Source: Megamerina dolium (Eukaryota; Arthropoda; Insecta; Diptera; Megamerinidae). From it: DNA of 64,000 bases. Positions within the stretch are counted from its first letter, which is position 1, and each line of letters opens with the position of its first letter. Positions 11,609-23,386 of the stretch are shown here, in pieces. The stretch lies in NCBI GenBank assembly GCA_963854835.1, contig OY978525.1, positions 112,206,018-112,270,017 on the forward strand, written 5' to 3'. Both the position numbers and the translations under genes were made by a program. Under the pieces are notes generated by a model, which was not told the origin of the DNA, did no database searches, and saw only the letters and a list, made by a program, of their open reading frames with translations.

Positions 11609-13561
11609 TGTATGTATATTATTGTAATTAGCAAAGGTGCTACTATTACCATATATATACATGTATTTATTTACATGTATGTAAATAATGTGAGAGTATA
11701 ATATGATAGAAGTGTGCAACTACAACACAACACACAGCAGCATGTATGTATTTGTATTATACTGTTAACAATATTAATGTAACAAAATAGCAACTAACAA
11801 CATCCATGCATAGTAGATATTACAAATACATATTGAATTCAATGAAGATGCCTACCAAAAAGTTCAAAGGTAAATGTTATGGTGCGTTCTCTACGTTGTT
11901 GTTACTCGTATTGTTGTTGTTGATATTTCTTCGTTGCAAATAAAATTTTGCAAAATTTTTATGATGAGAAAATCAAATTAAAAATGAATAAATTTAAATA
12001 TTTTAACATTATATATACATACAATGCTGACACGCATACATGTAAACACACACACACATATATATATAGAGATTCACTCGTATATATATAAGTTTAATTA
12101 ATAACATCTAACATTCAGCTTCTATGTATGTACCATGTATGAATGTATGTATGTATGTAGGAAACAAGAAATGCAAGAAATAGACATTAGCAATTTGCAA
12201 TCATTGAAATACATAAATGAATATTCAACAAAAATGTTGCCAAAACTTATGCAAATTCATTGTGAATTCAAGTTTACAAAGTAATTTCCATTTTTTTTTT
12301 GACTACTTTGAATTTTTCTTTGCATAATACGAGTATATACAATACAAGTATGTTTTACTATTGTATTGAATTAACTAGTTATAGTTTAATAATTATTGGT
12401 GAAATTGCAATATATCTATGGCAATACATAATTTGTGTAATACAAATAGTTTATATATAATTTTCATTCATACAAGTCAAATATTTGAAATTCGAATAAA
12501 AGTAAAAGTCACGTAAATTATTACATTACTTTTACATTTACACCATTTTGATTTATTATTAGCTATATGCATATTATGTTATGTATATTGGCTGATCTAT
12601 GAAGTTCACAAATATTTCAATTGCAATTAACTGAGTCATGCATGATATATAGCTAGACACTATTTCCAATTGAAAAATAATGAATTTGATGCCCATTTCA
12701 ATGCTATATGCTTTGATATATCCGCCGATAATTGGAATTAGTGAAACTAGATGAAGGAAAAACAAAAAACACCCTTTTGGGCATTATCTACATTGTCATT
12801 TAATGTTTGAGGCATACATAATTAAAATACTCTTTGTATATTTTGGTATCATATTCATCATTGTCGACTAGTTATGAATGCTAAACAGTAGCAGTTATTT
12901 GTGGTGCTGATATGATTGATATTTGATGATTGTCAAGTTGAATAAACTTTTTTTTTTCTTCGTTTTCATTTGCAATCGATGTTAATGTAATTTTGAACAC
13001 ATTAAAAATATACAAATAATGAGTTTATGTATTTGTCGAAACCTTGAAGTGCTTACAATACAATACAAATGCTCAACATTAAATAATATTTGTTTCAAAA
13101 AATAACCTGAAAGCATTAAAAAAATACAATTATTCTTTTTTAATAGTTATCTATATTTTTATATTTATTTTTTTTTTTAATTGCTTTTATTTTTTTATTT
13201 TTTTTTTTTAATTTTAAAAAAGTTAATGAAAAGAGAAAAATTAAATATAATAATGACCTTTATACCCTGCACATATAGTTATGTATATACATATATAAAA
13301 AGTGGGCTTGTTATGTCCATCTTTTGCGCAGTAAATGAATTTTAGGATATTCATAATTAGGATTATTCACAATGTTAATTTCGCATGTGAAATATAGTTG
13401 TCCCAGATGGAAGAGTATGTAAGTTATAGCGGGTGAAAATTAAATATTTTATATTAAATATTATATTTTGTAAAATTATTTCTAATGTATGCCTGGTGCT
13501 GCATGTTGTGGCGGTCCTAAAGTTTAAGATAATTCTGGCACTTAGTATGGGAACTAGTTAT
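11609..13561. other. Gene-free AT-rich region
   Basis: No gene is supported over about 2 kb. There are ATGT/TATG microsatellites (12131-12160), AT dinucleotide runs, long T-runs (13155-13215), and at 13261 a TATACCCTG motif like the start of several dispersed repeats in flies. Confidence 0.5.
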
Positions 13562-14157
13562 ATTAGTAGTTAGGAAAGACCGATTCAAGCATAGAGAGGA
13601 TGAGAATATCAGTTACGTCATCGGTGTGAGTGTGTCTTGGCTATTAATTGTGTTGTGGGTGTGTGTGTCTAGGGTATTTTATTGACAAATTTGTGTGTGT
13701 GTGTGTGTGTGTATGTCTTGGCTATTAATTATGTTGTGAGTTATGTCTAGGATATTTCATTGTGTTGTGGATGTGTGTCGAGGGGATTTTATAGGTCTAA
13801 TAGTGTCAGATCAGCTTAGGTATTATTTAGATCAGATCAGATCAGGTCTGAGAATACCTATGTTGATCTGATAATAGCTAAGCTGATCTAATACTACCAG
13901 ACCTAAAAAAAAAATACCCTATACACAAACCCACAACACAATGAAATATCCTAGACACACACCAACACCACAATAAAACATCCTAGACACACACACACAC
14001 ACAACACAATAAACTATCCTAGACACACTCCAACAAAACAATAAAATGTATTAGGCACACACCAGACTTCAAAATACCCTAGCCACAAACCAAAAAACAC
14101 AAATTATAGCCAATACACGCAATACGTGCTTGAATAGGTCTTTTCTAACCACTTACA
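13562..14157. repeat. Foldback repeat with GT/CA-rich arms
   Basis: The outer arms (about 13564-13592, GTTAGGAAAGACCGATTCAAG, and 14126-14156, its near complement) enclose inner arms. The left inner arm has repeated GTGTGTCTAGGGTATTTTATTG-type units. The right one (13921-14060) has the complementary CAATAAAACATCCTAGACACAC units. The centre holds GATCAGATCAGATCAGGTCTG and its inverted counterparts. The arrangement resembles a Foldback-type element; no coding sequence is present. Confidence 0.65.
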
Positions 14158-14744
14158 TTAAATAGTAGGCGTAGCTAGATTGTTTTCACAAGTTCATTAG
14201 AAACGACAATATTAAACTTTATGCTAAATATTTGTTGTCTTAAGCGAAAGACCACTGAAGTTATGGCGCTTTAAACATAAACAAATTCCAAGGCTTTGTA
14301 TGGGAGCTATATAAAATACTAGGCGTGGCTTGGATATATCTTCAAAAATTATTTCTTCTTATTTAGAAACTAACTCACATGTCAAATATGATTGTCCCAG
14401 ATGAAAGGAGATTTAAATTATAATAGTTTAAAATTGAAAATGATTCACAAATTGTTAGGCCATATAATATAAACTTAATTTGCAAATATTGTTGTTCTAG
14501 ATGGTATATTTAGTAATTTATAGCAAGTTAAAAATTTATTCAACTCCGAGGTTCGTCTTTTTGATTGCTTCGTGTGCGCATGGCAGTTGAGCGATCATTT
14601 CCATTATTAATACCTTCCATACTCTTTCACTATAGATCACTCATGCTAAATTTAAGTTCAATAGCTCAATATTTGTTCAAGTTATTGCGGAAACCAGCCA
14701 GGTAACAAAGCCACATTGACTACATAGGCGATTCTGATAAGGAA
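14158..14744. other. Gene-free region with dispersed short repeats
   Basis: It contains two further versions of an ATGTGAAATATAGTTGTCCC-like sequence (about 14380 and 14480; a third is at 13383) and a TATGGGAGCTATATAA segment reminiscent of dispersed repeats in flies. No gene seen. Confidence 0.5.
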
Positions 14745-15546
14745 TATATACACCTAATTCTGTTTTTACACGGTTTTGATTTTTCTTTCGAATGGTACCC
14801 ACCTGTCGGCAAGCAGTTGGCAATTCTTCCGACAGTAAAAACTTGCCATGAAAAAGCTTGTAAAAAGAACTCTGTGACAAAGCTCAGAAAAAGTGATGTC
14901 ACAAGTGTTCTGCCGTTCGGAACCGGCTAAAATAAGTAAGTCCATTCTAATACTGTCCAAAATTTAAGACGCACAACAGTAATAGAAGAGAAGCTCGGCC
15001 AATGAGCCCTTTGGGGCTTTAAGTGCCACATATTTATTTTTTTTTTATTTTTTTTTTGATTTAACACGGTTTGAAAATAAACAAATTTTAAATTTTTTTA
15101 CACGATTTTATTCCATTTAGCACGATTCAAAATCTTTTGGGCTTACATTTTTTTTTGGTTAAATTTAATTTTTGCGAAATATGTTCATATCACAAATTTA
15201 GGGGAATTCCCTTTTAGTGCATACAATCAAATTTATTTGAGACAGCAACTAGAATGTGTTAATATTTTCTGAACTATCCATGCAATCAGACGTGTTTGCT
15301 AAAGGAATTTTTTAAAGGCAAATTTGATTTTCCAACGTTACATTAAATTATATATGCGATTTAATAAAATAAACCTGAATAGTTGTTCTTAAAAAATCCT
15401 TGTTTTTCACTAATTTCAATAGGTTTTAGAGATAAGGAACCAATCACCTATTTTTCATACGATCAATGTCTTTTTTTAAACGGTTTTTTTTTACACGCGC
15501 TTTCCTGGAACCAATTACCGTGTAAAAACAGAATTAGGTGTATATA
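14745..15546. mobile_element. MITE with 30-bp perfect inverted repeats, interrupted by a SINE
   Basis: Perfect 30-bp inverted arms lie at 14745-14774 and 15517-15546 (TATATACACCTAATTCTGTT on the left, extending to ACACGGT). Variants of the subterminal TTxACACGxTTT motif recur inside at about 15061, 15100 and 15490. A SINE body (about 14776-15030) sits just inside the left arm, suggesting a nested insertion. The edges begin TATA, so a TA-type duplication is likely. No transposase is present. Confidence 0.7.
14776..15035 (+). repeat. tRNA-derived SINE, body only
   Basis: From TTTCTTTCGAATGGTACCC onwards this matches the body of the SINE copies at 19056 and 60972. Shared blocks are TTGGCAATTCTTCCGACAG, CTTGCCATG, GACAAAGCTCAGAAAAAG, CGGAACCGGCTAAAAT, CATTCTAATACTGTCCAAAA and GCACAACAGTAAT, and the 3' end runs into CACATATTTATTTTTT. 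The tRNA-like head is absent, as expected for a 5'-truncated retrotransposed copy. Confidence 0.7.
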
Positions 15547-16441
15547 CTTTTCTATATCGACGAAGATTCTTTCAAATGGTTACAAACATCTATTCGAAAT
15601 GCAAGTTATTTTCATAAAAACCAACTTTGTTTCTTAAGTTACAAATTATAATTAGAGGAAAATAAATGAAATAAAATTCAAGTATGTGTCCTAAGTCTAT
15701 TAAATTTTGTGACACAAAAATCATTAAAATGAAATAAAATTATACTTTAGTAATATAATTTGCAACATTTCATCAACATAGCATCCATCATTAGCATCAA
15801 TATCATCAACCCACATGTATAGATACATTTATGTATCCGTATGAATAGGTACATATTATAACATAAATAAATGGGTACAACGCACGCAAATGTATACCGT
15901 GTATATGCACATTGAATTTCATTAGCCGCAATTCACATCCACACCGCCGCAATTCAATTCAACCCACAATCATTGTGACAGATAAGAGTGCACATTTTCT
16001 ACACTGATTTAGTACCAAGTACTAGTGCATATGTAGAATCAGAATCAGTATATCAAAGTATGTATGAGAAATATATAATATATGAATACATATACATAAT
16101 ACATAAAAAAACCAACATTATAGGAAATTATGCACGGTTTGGGGAAAAAGTGATAGAGCACACCGTAGAAAAAAACAATAAAATCAAACATGAACGAATT
16201 GAAATTAATATAGAAGCAATGTGAACAGACCATGAAAAATTAAATTATAGAATTAATGAAAAATAGATAAATAAAATTACATATTTTAAATTAAGCAGCA
16301 AAAAGTTGTGAAATCAGTATTGAAAACACTTAAATAAAAATTGTAACAAATTTTGAATTAATGTTTGCCATGACCGCGAATACGCGGCGAATAATGGACA
16401 ATTTATGAAGAAGTGATTATTTCATGCATTCCCATTAGAAT
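15547..16441. other. Gene-free AT-rich spacer
   Basis: No gene supported; AT-rich with scattered TACATA repeats. Confidence 0.5.
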
Positions 16442-16443
16442 TA

Positions 16444-17400
16444 CCAGCGCGGCCCCGAACTAACCGACCTAACAAAGAATACATAACAAATTTGATCTAA
16501 ATTTTCTTTATTTCACAACATAATCTCCTTTTAGCTGTATACACTTTTCCCAGCGATATTCTATAGCTTCGATACCCTGTTTATAGTATGAACAGTCTAG
16601 CTCATTAAAATAGCCATCTACCGCAGACTCCACACATCTTCATTGTTTGCAAATCTTCTACCACCAAGACAATTTTCCAAATTTGGAAATAGAAAATAAT
16701 CCAAAGGAGCTAAATCTGGCGAATAAGGTGCGTGCTGAAGCTTTTCGGAATTAAAATTTATTGATTTTGGCCATCGCAATAGCGGATGTGTGAACTGGTG
16801 CATTGTCTTGATGAAACAACACTTTATTTTTCGCCAAATGTGGCCTTTTTTTCTTTAATTTGATCACTTAAACTGATTGTTTTTCTTTTTTGAAGATAAT
16901 CAATAAAAAATTATCCCACATGCATTCCAAAAAACAGACGCCATAACTTTGCGTGCAGATGGAACTATCTTCGCCTTCTTTGGACACGATTCTCCCCTTT
17001 CACTCCACTGTATTGACTGCTGCTTTGTCTCACGTGTAAAGTGGTGGACCCATGTCTCATCCATGGTGACGAATCGACGCAAAAACTCGGCTTTATTATT
17101 GTGAAACATCGCCAAACACTCTATAGAAACATCTTCACGACGTTGTTTTTGTTTTATTGTGAGCGAACGCAATCCGATACTATTTTCTTGACTCCCCCAG
17201 AGAAGAATCTAGTTCGGGTTTAATATCCGTTGGACTGAGACCTTTCAAATGAAAATATTGAATTACATAACGGTAACCAATTTTGTCCTTGACACTTGAA
17301 ATATATGTTTTCTAATGTTGCCACTTTGCACCAAAGTGATTTTTTTCAAACTACTGCCGCCATCTGTATGTGAGGTCGGGTAGTTCTGGGATCGCTCTCG
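16444..17400 (-). mobile_element. mariner element, 957 bp, internally deleted copy
   Basis: The copy is flanked by TA (16442-16443, 17401-17402). Its inverted ends match those of the copy at 59399 (ACTACCCGACCT core). The minus strand carries transposase remnants: a stretch with MDETWVHHFTRETKQQSIQW (first catalytic Asp), CPKKAKIVPSARKVMASVFW, then after a deletion APYSPDLAPLDYFLFPNLEN (third Asp). The segment with the second catalytic Asp and the N-terminal helix-turn-helix are largely lost, so it is inactive. Confidence 0.85.
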
Positions 17401-17402
17401 TA

Positions 17403-19055
17403 TTCTCTCAATTTTTTTATATAGACGTCGAAATGCAATTGACATATCGTATGTTTACTTATTTTTTAATGTACATGATCACTTTCCTACAATTTATATT
17501 TTAATTCCAATTTTTTCTCAGTGTATATGCAATATGATACATTGCTCATACATCGTAATAGAAATAATAGGAATAACAAGTTAAACAAATAAAGTACCTT
17601 ACTTAATGTATGTAGCATCTTCAATTGTATATCTATTTGGTTCTTTTTCTTCTTCTTCTTCTTCTTCTTCTTCTTCTTCTTCTTCTTTTTTCGTCTTGTT
17701 AATAATCAACAACACAACGACAATAACACAACACAAATATCATCATCATCGACAAAGTGCAGCTGAGAAAAGCTATGTACATTATTACATAATAATAGCT
17801 TAGCATGAGATCTGAGTGTTTGTTTGTGTGCGTGTATGTGTGTGTGTTTGTGTGTGCATGTGTCTAGATGCATGGCTCTTGGTGTTGGAGTATTAGTGTT
17901 TTATGCTTGTCATCTGCTTCAAGTAACAATTTGAAGATTTTGCATTTTTACAACATTTGGCAAAAACAACAAGTTACAGAGAGTTACAGAGAGAAAAAAA
18001 AAATGAAGAAAAATATACATGTCTATATTTATTTGCTTGCGTATGTGTAGGGGTAAATATGTATGTATGTATGTATGTAAAAAATTTTCAAGATTTTCCC
18101 ATCATAAAATTGTTTCATTGATTGTATGAAGGTGTACACCACGTACGAGTACATTCATGTAACTATGTACTAACTACAATACATGAACATTAGCTGTCTT
18201 TGATATTTTATGCACATATCTATAATAATATACTCGCATTATTTATATACATAAAAAATAAGTAGCTATATACGAGTAAGTGCTTAGTGAAAATATGTGT
18301 GTGTGTATGATCATAGACATCTTTTTTTTTATTAGCCATTGTTAATACTATTTTGTTATTTATTTATTAGATTTTCATTATTATTATTATTATTTTTTTT
18401 TTTTAATAATAAATGCCAACTAAATAATAAACAAATTCGCACACATACTTGCAAATAAACTCAACTTTCTACATATATGCATAATATCAAGGTTTTGTCT
18501 TTTGTCACTTTTTCCTGCAATTTAATATAATTTTTGTTTTTTTTTTTTTTATTTAATTTATGTACATTACATTTCCTAGGAAATGTTCATCTTCAATAAC
18601 CAATAACTACCTCATTATGGTTAAAATAATCAATTATTAACTCATTTGGCAAATGTTTCAAAAATCAAACACAAACAACTTTCTCTGTTTAAAATCACTT
18701 AAAATTATTCCAAACACATGTATGCAGATTATATTGCTGCTACAAGTTTACTACAATTGAATTTCAATAACACCTATTAAACTGAACTGAATTTGTGAAT
18801 ACATTTTTTTAGTGGCTTTAGTGAAACGCCTAAATATAAAATCATTCATAGAAAGTGAAGTAAAATTAAATAATTATTTTTTTTTTTTATTTATTTTAAT
18901 ATACTCGAATAATGAGCAGAATTCTTTCTTATCTGTGATTCATATTTGTATTATTGCTTCAATATAAATTAATTTTTTTTTTTTTACTTTTAACTTGTAT
19001 TTTGTAAAGTACATAAGTACTCGATTCTTAAAATAATCAAAACAGTATCAATTAT
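17403..19055. other. Gene-free AT-rich region with microsatellites
   Basis: No gene supported. Repeats present are (TTC)n at 17649-17687, GT-rich at 17818-17860, (TATG)n at 18058-18079 and T-runs at 18540, 18880 and 18975. Confidence 0.5.
17649..17687. repeat. (TTC)n microsatellite
   Basis: About 13 uninterrupted TTC units in non-coding DNA. Confidence 0.95.
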
Positions 19056-19330
19056 GGGTGCCGTAACTCAGTGGTCAGTGTGTTCGCTCTCTGAGCTGTA
19101 CGTAGGTCGTGAGTTCAATCCTCAGCTGAAGCATAACAATTGGCAGTAACAATTTGCCATGGAAAAGCTTCTAAAAGAACTGTGCGACAAAGCTCAGAAA
19201 AATTAATATCGCAAAAGTTCTACCCCTCAGAACCGGCTAAAACAAGTACGTCCCTTCTAATACTGTCCAAAATTTGACACGCACAACAGTAATGTAAGAG
19301 AAGCCCTGGGCTTGAAGGTGCCACATATAT
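19056..19330 (+). repeat. tRNA-derived SINE, full-length copy
   Basis: The head is tRNA-like, with an A-box-like TAACTCAGTGG at 19064-19074 and a B-box-like GAGTTCAATCC at 19111-19121, about 37 bp apart as in tRNA genes. The body follows (GCCATGGAAAAGCTTCTAAA, GACAAAGCTCAGAAAAA, CAGAACCGGCTAAAACAAG, CTTCTAATACTGTCCAAAAT, GCACAACAGTAATG) and ends at GGTGCCACATATATATTTTT. Internal RNA polymerase III promoter boxes with a non-tRNA body are diagnostic of SINEs. Other copies are at 1815, 14776 and 60655. Confidence 0.85.
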
Positions 19331-19333
19331 ATT

Positions 19334-19632
19334 TTTTATATTATATATCAATTCTGAAACCAGTGTGGACATACGGTATTCAACTATGGGGTACAGCATC
19401 AAATTCAAACTTAGAAATCCTTCAAAGAAACTCTACGAATCCTTGTAAACGCTCCTTAGTACATTACGAACGCCCATATTCAGCGGGACCACAAAATCTT
19501 ACCACAAGATTGCCACAAAATATCGAGATCGCCTGCAATCACACCTAAACAAGCTTGCCGCTAATTTGTTGTCATCATCGCAAGTCTTTCTATGGCTGAA
19601 AAATAAAACACCGCTCCAGCTCGTCTCATAGA
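19334..19632 (+). pseudogene. Jockey-type LINE ORF2 fragment
   Basis: The translation reads LKPVWTYGIQLWGTASNSNL then EILQR, the conserved segment downstream of the reverse transcriptase core in jockey-clade non-LTR retrotransposons. After frame changes come a tyrosine-rich TTRLPQN region and KYRDRLQSHLNKLAANLLSS, also typical of that tail. Endonuclease and reverse transcriptase cores are missing. The fragment begins within a few bases of the 3' end of the preceding SINE. Confidence 0.75.
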
Positions 19633-20557
19633 GCGCTGTGTTATTATATAAGGATATTCCACAGGGAATATACTTTACTCAATATTTCCTCTTCTTCGTT
19701 CTTTGAAACTATTTAGGACTGTTTGAAATCTCAGAATGAGTGATATTCGCCGCAATATTTCGCAGGGTAAAACAGCACCGAAACAAAGTTTGCATCAGCT
19801 GTTTGATTATTTATCAATTATTAAAAATATAATAAATATATTATTAAAGAATATTAATATAAAAATATGCAAAAGCGAAAAGATGAATCCCGAAATTTTT
19901 CGATTAATTCAAATTACCAGCTGTCACTTTGCATTTTACATTCACAGAATTTCATCGTCGCCGCTTTGATTATGTGCAATCACATATACTGCAGTGTGCC
20001 TTAATTTTGAAAACGAATTTTTCTCCGACAAAGTTCGCTCAGCGATTTAATTATGTTTATACTATGGCTGTGCGATTAATCGTTTACTAGAACAGTTTGA
20101 TTAATCAATTATTCAAGCAAATTTTTCGATTAATCAGAATTTTGATTTGAATCAAAAAAATATTTTTCATTATTATTTTTTCTTTGTTCTTGAAATTTTA
20201 TTTGAAAATACAAATTTAAAATGCATTGGAAATGTATTGGAAAAATATTATATATATTCTTTTATTTGAATAATTTTATTCTGATTAATCAAAATTCTGA
20301 TTAATCGAATAACTGCAATTTTTGAATATTTAAAATAAAAATTTTGAATAAACGAATAATTAATAATCAAAAATGTTGATTGCTTTCGCTACTATTAATT
20401 CCAATTTTAACATAACTTAATCGGAAGTTGTTCCAATCAAAATTTTACCGCCTGCATAACAGTTAATGGTTAGCTCCATTCATACAGTATAACATCCATT
20501 ATTGAAATGTAGAATATACATATATAGAGTTTTAATCACTTTTCATTTTCTGTTTAG
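19633..20557. other. Spacer upstream of the CPAP1 gene
   Basis: No supported coding exon. It should contain the first exon, start codon and promoter of the next gene, but I could not place them. It includes the cluster of palindromic GATTAATC motifs listed next. Confidence 0.45.
20074..20306. promoter_or_regulatory. Cluster of five GATTAATC palindromes
   Basis: The 8-bp palindrome GATTAATC occurs at 20074, 20099, 20128, 20283 and 20299, within about 480 bp upstream of the first visible CPAP1 exon. TAATC is the core recognised by K50 homeodomain factors of the Bicoid/Otd/Goosecoid type, and two head-to-head cores form this palindrome. A regulatory role is inference; a decayed MITE is an equally simple explanation. 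Confidence 0.3.
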
Positions 20558-22154
20558 CTTACGATTCATATTGCTAGTCTCAGCGACGTGCCTTATTGGC
20601 ACAACACTCTCAGCCAATCCAAGTGCCACTACAAATGATGCGTCTGCTATCGGGAAGCCACAAGGTTTTTCATCTAGATCGATCGAAGCAAGCGATGAGG
20701 AAGATGAATTTGAAACACAAGCACAAACACATCTAGCATATCGTCAGCGACCAGTCTATGACTATAGTCAATCGGAGGAGGATCAAGAAGAGGCACCACG
20801 GCAGGCCTTCCAGAGTCGCAATGTGAAGCAGCAAAACAACTATATTCGACTCAATAAAAAACCCATAAGTGAGGAGGAAATCGAAGAGGAGGAAGAGGAA
20901 GAAGAACCCGACAGACTGTCCACACTTTTGGCCAAGTCTACATTTACTTGCAATTCAAAAACAACGGGGTAAGTAATATCTTAAAAAGATCTTGGGTGGT
21001 ACAAAAAAAATTTGTAGTTACTTCGAATTTTGTTGTGATCTACTATGTGCAACAGCATCAATTTGGTATTTGGTACCAAGCCGTAGAGCCTCATGGGCTC
21101 TATGTCGAACTATATCGCAAGTTGGTTCATATTTGACAAGATTCTCATGTAGATTAAAAAAATACCTTTGCTATGCATATTTAGAAATTCGAAGCATATT
21201 TACCTTTTAGCACCAATCCATGGTACATGCATATATTAAAGTATATCTAATTAATTATAATTGTATCCATCATCAGTTACTATGCCGATGAGTCGTTAAG
21301 TTGTGAGGTCTTCCACTATTGTCAAGATAATCAACGTCATTCATGGATATGTCCTGAAGGTTTCACATTCCATCAGATTCATTTGATTTGTATGCCACCG
21401 TCCAATGAGAATATCTGTCAACAATCTTCGAAATATCACATTGTTAACGATTACCTATACAAGCCGATCAATCTGCAGGAACATCAATCTAAACCGAATG
21501 TGACACTGCGTTACTCTGAACGTTATTATCCAGAAAATTATTATGAAAATGATCGCTATGAAGATGATCAAGATGCTCCACGTCAACGTTTCCAACATCA
21601 GAGGCAACCAGTATGTGTCCATTTTAATATTCATCAAAACCCTTTGAACCAAATCCATTTTATTTTTTGTTTTTCTTCAGCTTCAAGTTGGCTTACAATC
21701 TCAATCCCAACCACAACAACAACAACAGCAGCAGCAACAAATTGCTCAAGTCCAACCTCAACCACAATATCAACAACATTCCCGTCAACCTTTACAACAA
21801 CAGCCACAAATCATACGACATCAACCTGTACAAAACCAACAGCAGCAGCAGCAGCAACAGCAACAGCAACAAACCCCTGCATATCGTAGACCCATATCGA
21901 GCACAACAATACAACCACAACTAGCACAAATTCAACCACAAATTCAACAACATCGTCCTCAAACCAGCGCACCCGTTGTCACACCAACGCCATATAGATT
22001 CTTTACGTCGGCGCCACAGATTGCACAACAGCAGGTTTATCGTACACCCGAAGAAATTAACATTTCATTACAACAACGCCGTCCACAAGTGTATGTGGCA
22101 ACATCGACACCGCGTTACTATGAAGACGAATACTTGTATGAACGACGAAAATAA
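20558..22154 (+). CDS. CPAP1-type cuticular protein with one chitin-binding (CBM14) domain; 5' exon not located
   Basis: Exons are 20558-20968, 21277-21610 and 21681-22154, with introns that start GTAAGT and GTATGT and end CAG. The first visible exon follows a TTTAG acceptor with no in-frame ATG before it, so the start codon lies in an upstream exon. It opens with a hydrophobic signal-peptide segment (LRFILLVSATCLIGTTLSA). An acidic linker follows, then a six-cysteine peritrophin-A domain whose spacing fits CBM14 (C-x14-C-x5-C-x9-C-x12-C-x8-C, from FTC to NIC) and which is split by intron 1. The C-terminal half is glutamine/proline-rich with poly-Q runs and ends in tyrosine-rich sequence and ERRK. 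Such proteins bind chitin in cuticle. The Drosophila counterpart (CG8192, from memory) also neighbours eIF2B gamma. AATAAA signals lie near 22533 and 22611. Confidence 0.85.
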
Positions 22155-22923
22155 AGTCATTGACACCTACGCTTAATGTTCCGACTATCCAATTAATTGT
22201 ATCTACTCTCACCTCACATGGTTCAGCGATTCTTCTGCTTTTCATTTTATTTGTAAAATGTTTTATTTAAATTTCAAATACTTTTTTTTTGTAATTTTAA
22301 GCTTAATTTTATATGCATATTTAATAGAAATGCATGTAATTATATATGGATATGTATGTACACAATTTAAAATGTAAAATTTGTTTAAATTCGATAAAAC
22401 AAAGCAAACAAATTACAGCATATACTACATAACAGACATACATAAGTACTATAGTCCCAATTATTTGTATATTATCATATATACTTCGATATATACATAC
22501 ATACGTAGTACATACGTAAGTATGTGGATTTTCTAAATAAATTTATAATTTATAATTTGTAAAATCATCATCTGTATAAAAAAGAATGAAAATTTCTAGT
22601 AAACCTCTAGAAATAAAGATTTCTTTAAAATCAAATTATTGTGTCTGTTGTGATTTAACGGGTCAAGCAGAATGTACAGCTTTCAGTAAATATTGCTGTA
22701 AGGTTTTGCAAGTTTGTCGGGATTTTTAGTTCCACGTGCACAATTCTTACTTTTAGACATTTTTTTTACATTTTACATTTTAGACATTTTTAAAGCAAAG
22801 AGCAGAAGAAAACCTTAACTACATTTTCGAACGTGTTAAACAAGTCAATTCTCAAAACAGCTATCAAATAGCTGAAAACCAACAACAGCTACAGAAGATT
22901 AAGGCATGTTCTTTAAAGTACTC
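22155..22923. other. 3' UTR and spacer after CPAP1
   Basis: AT-rich DNA with AATAAA at about 22533 and 22611 as likely cleavage signals. No further gene is seen. Confidence 0.5.
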
Positions 22924-23323
22924 AGGACCATATTATGAGTTGCATTCGATCTTCGACTATGGTCGAAAGTGCTGATCGAGCGTTCATTCGATAATTGTAA
23001 ATATCACTAGATCAGTGAAAGCAGCCTTTCCAATTGTTATTTGGTACTCACGACATTAGACCTGCTTGAAATTAATACAAAATTTTTTAAATTTGTCTTT
23101 AGTCGCCAAAAAGTAAAAAAACAAACGCAGAATACTTACATTTTCAGCAATTTCTCACACTACGCTACAGCAACGAAAGCAAAATTCGGTTCGACCGAAA
23201 ATTTCATACTCAACGAAAATTTCGATAACGTTGCACAGCTCATATTATGAATTTATCTTTCGATCTTCGATCTTTCCTGGATATCGAAGATCGAAAATCG
23301 AATGCAACTCATAATACGGGCCT
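22924..23323. mobile_element. MITE of 400 bp with imperfect ~31-bp inverted repeats
   Basis: The left end AGGACCATATTATGAGTTGC continues ATTCGATCTTCGA; the right end is its near reverse complement (three differences). TCA flanks the GG...CC core on both sides, a possible 3-bp duplication. Internal sequence repeats ATATTATGA and TCGATCTTCGAT motifs. No coding capacity. Confidence 0.65.
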
Positions 23324-23386
23324 CATTCTAGGGTAAACGGATTTGAAAAAGATATACAATGCTCAAAATTATATTTTCAATAATAT

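Noticed and set aside
17645..17803. Poly-Ser plus-strand frame
   Set aside because: Translation of the (TTC)n microsatellite; no gene structure around it.
21383..21889. 168-codon plus-strand frame across the CPAP1 intron 2
   Set aside because: It reads through an intron and then out of frame in the poly-Q exon; the spliced model is better.
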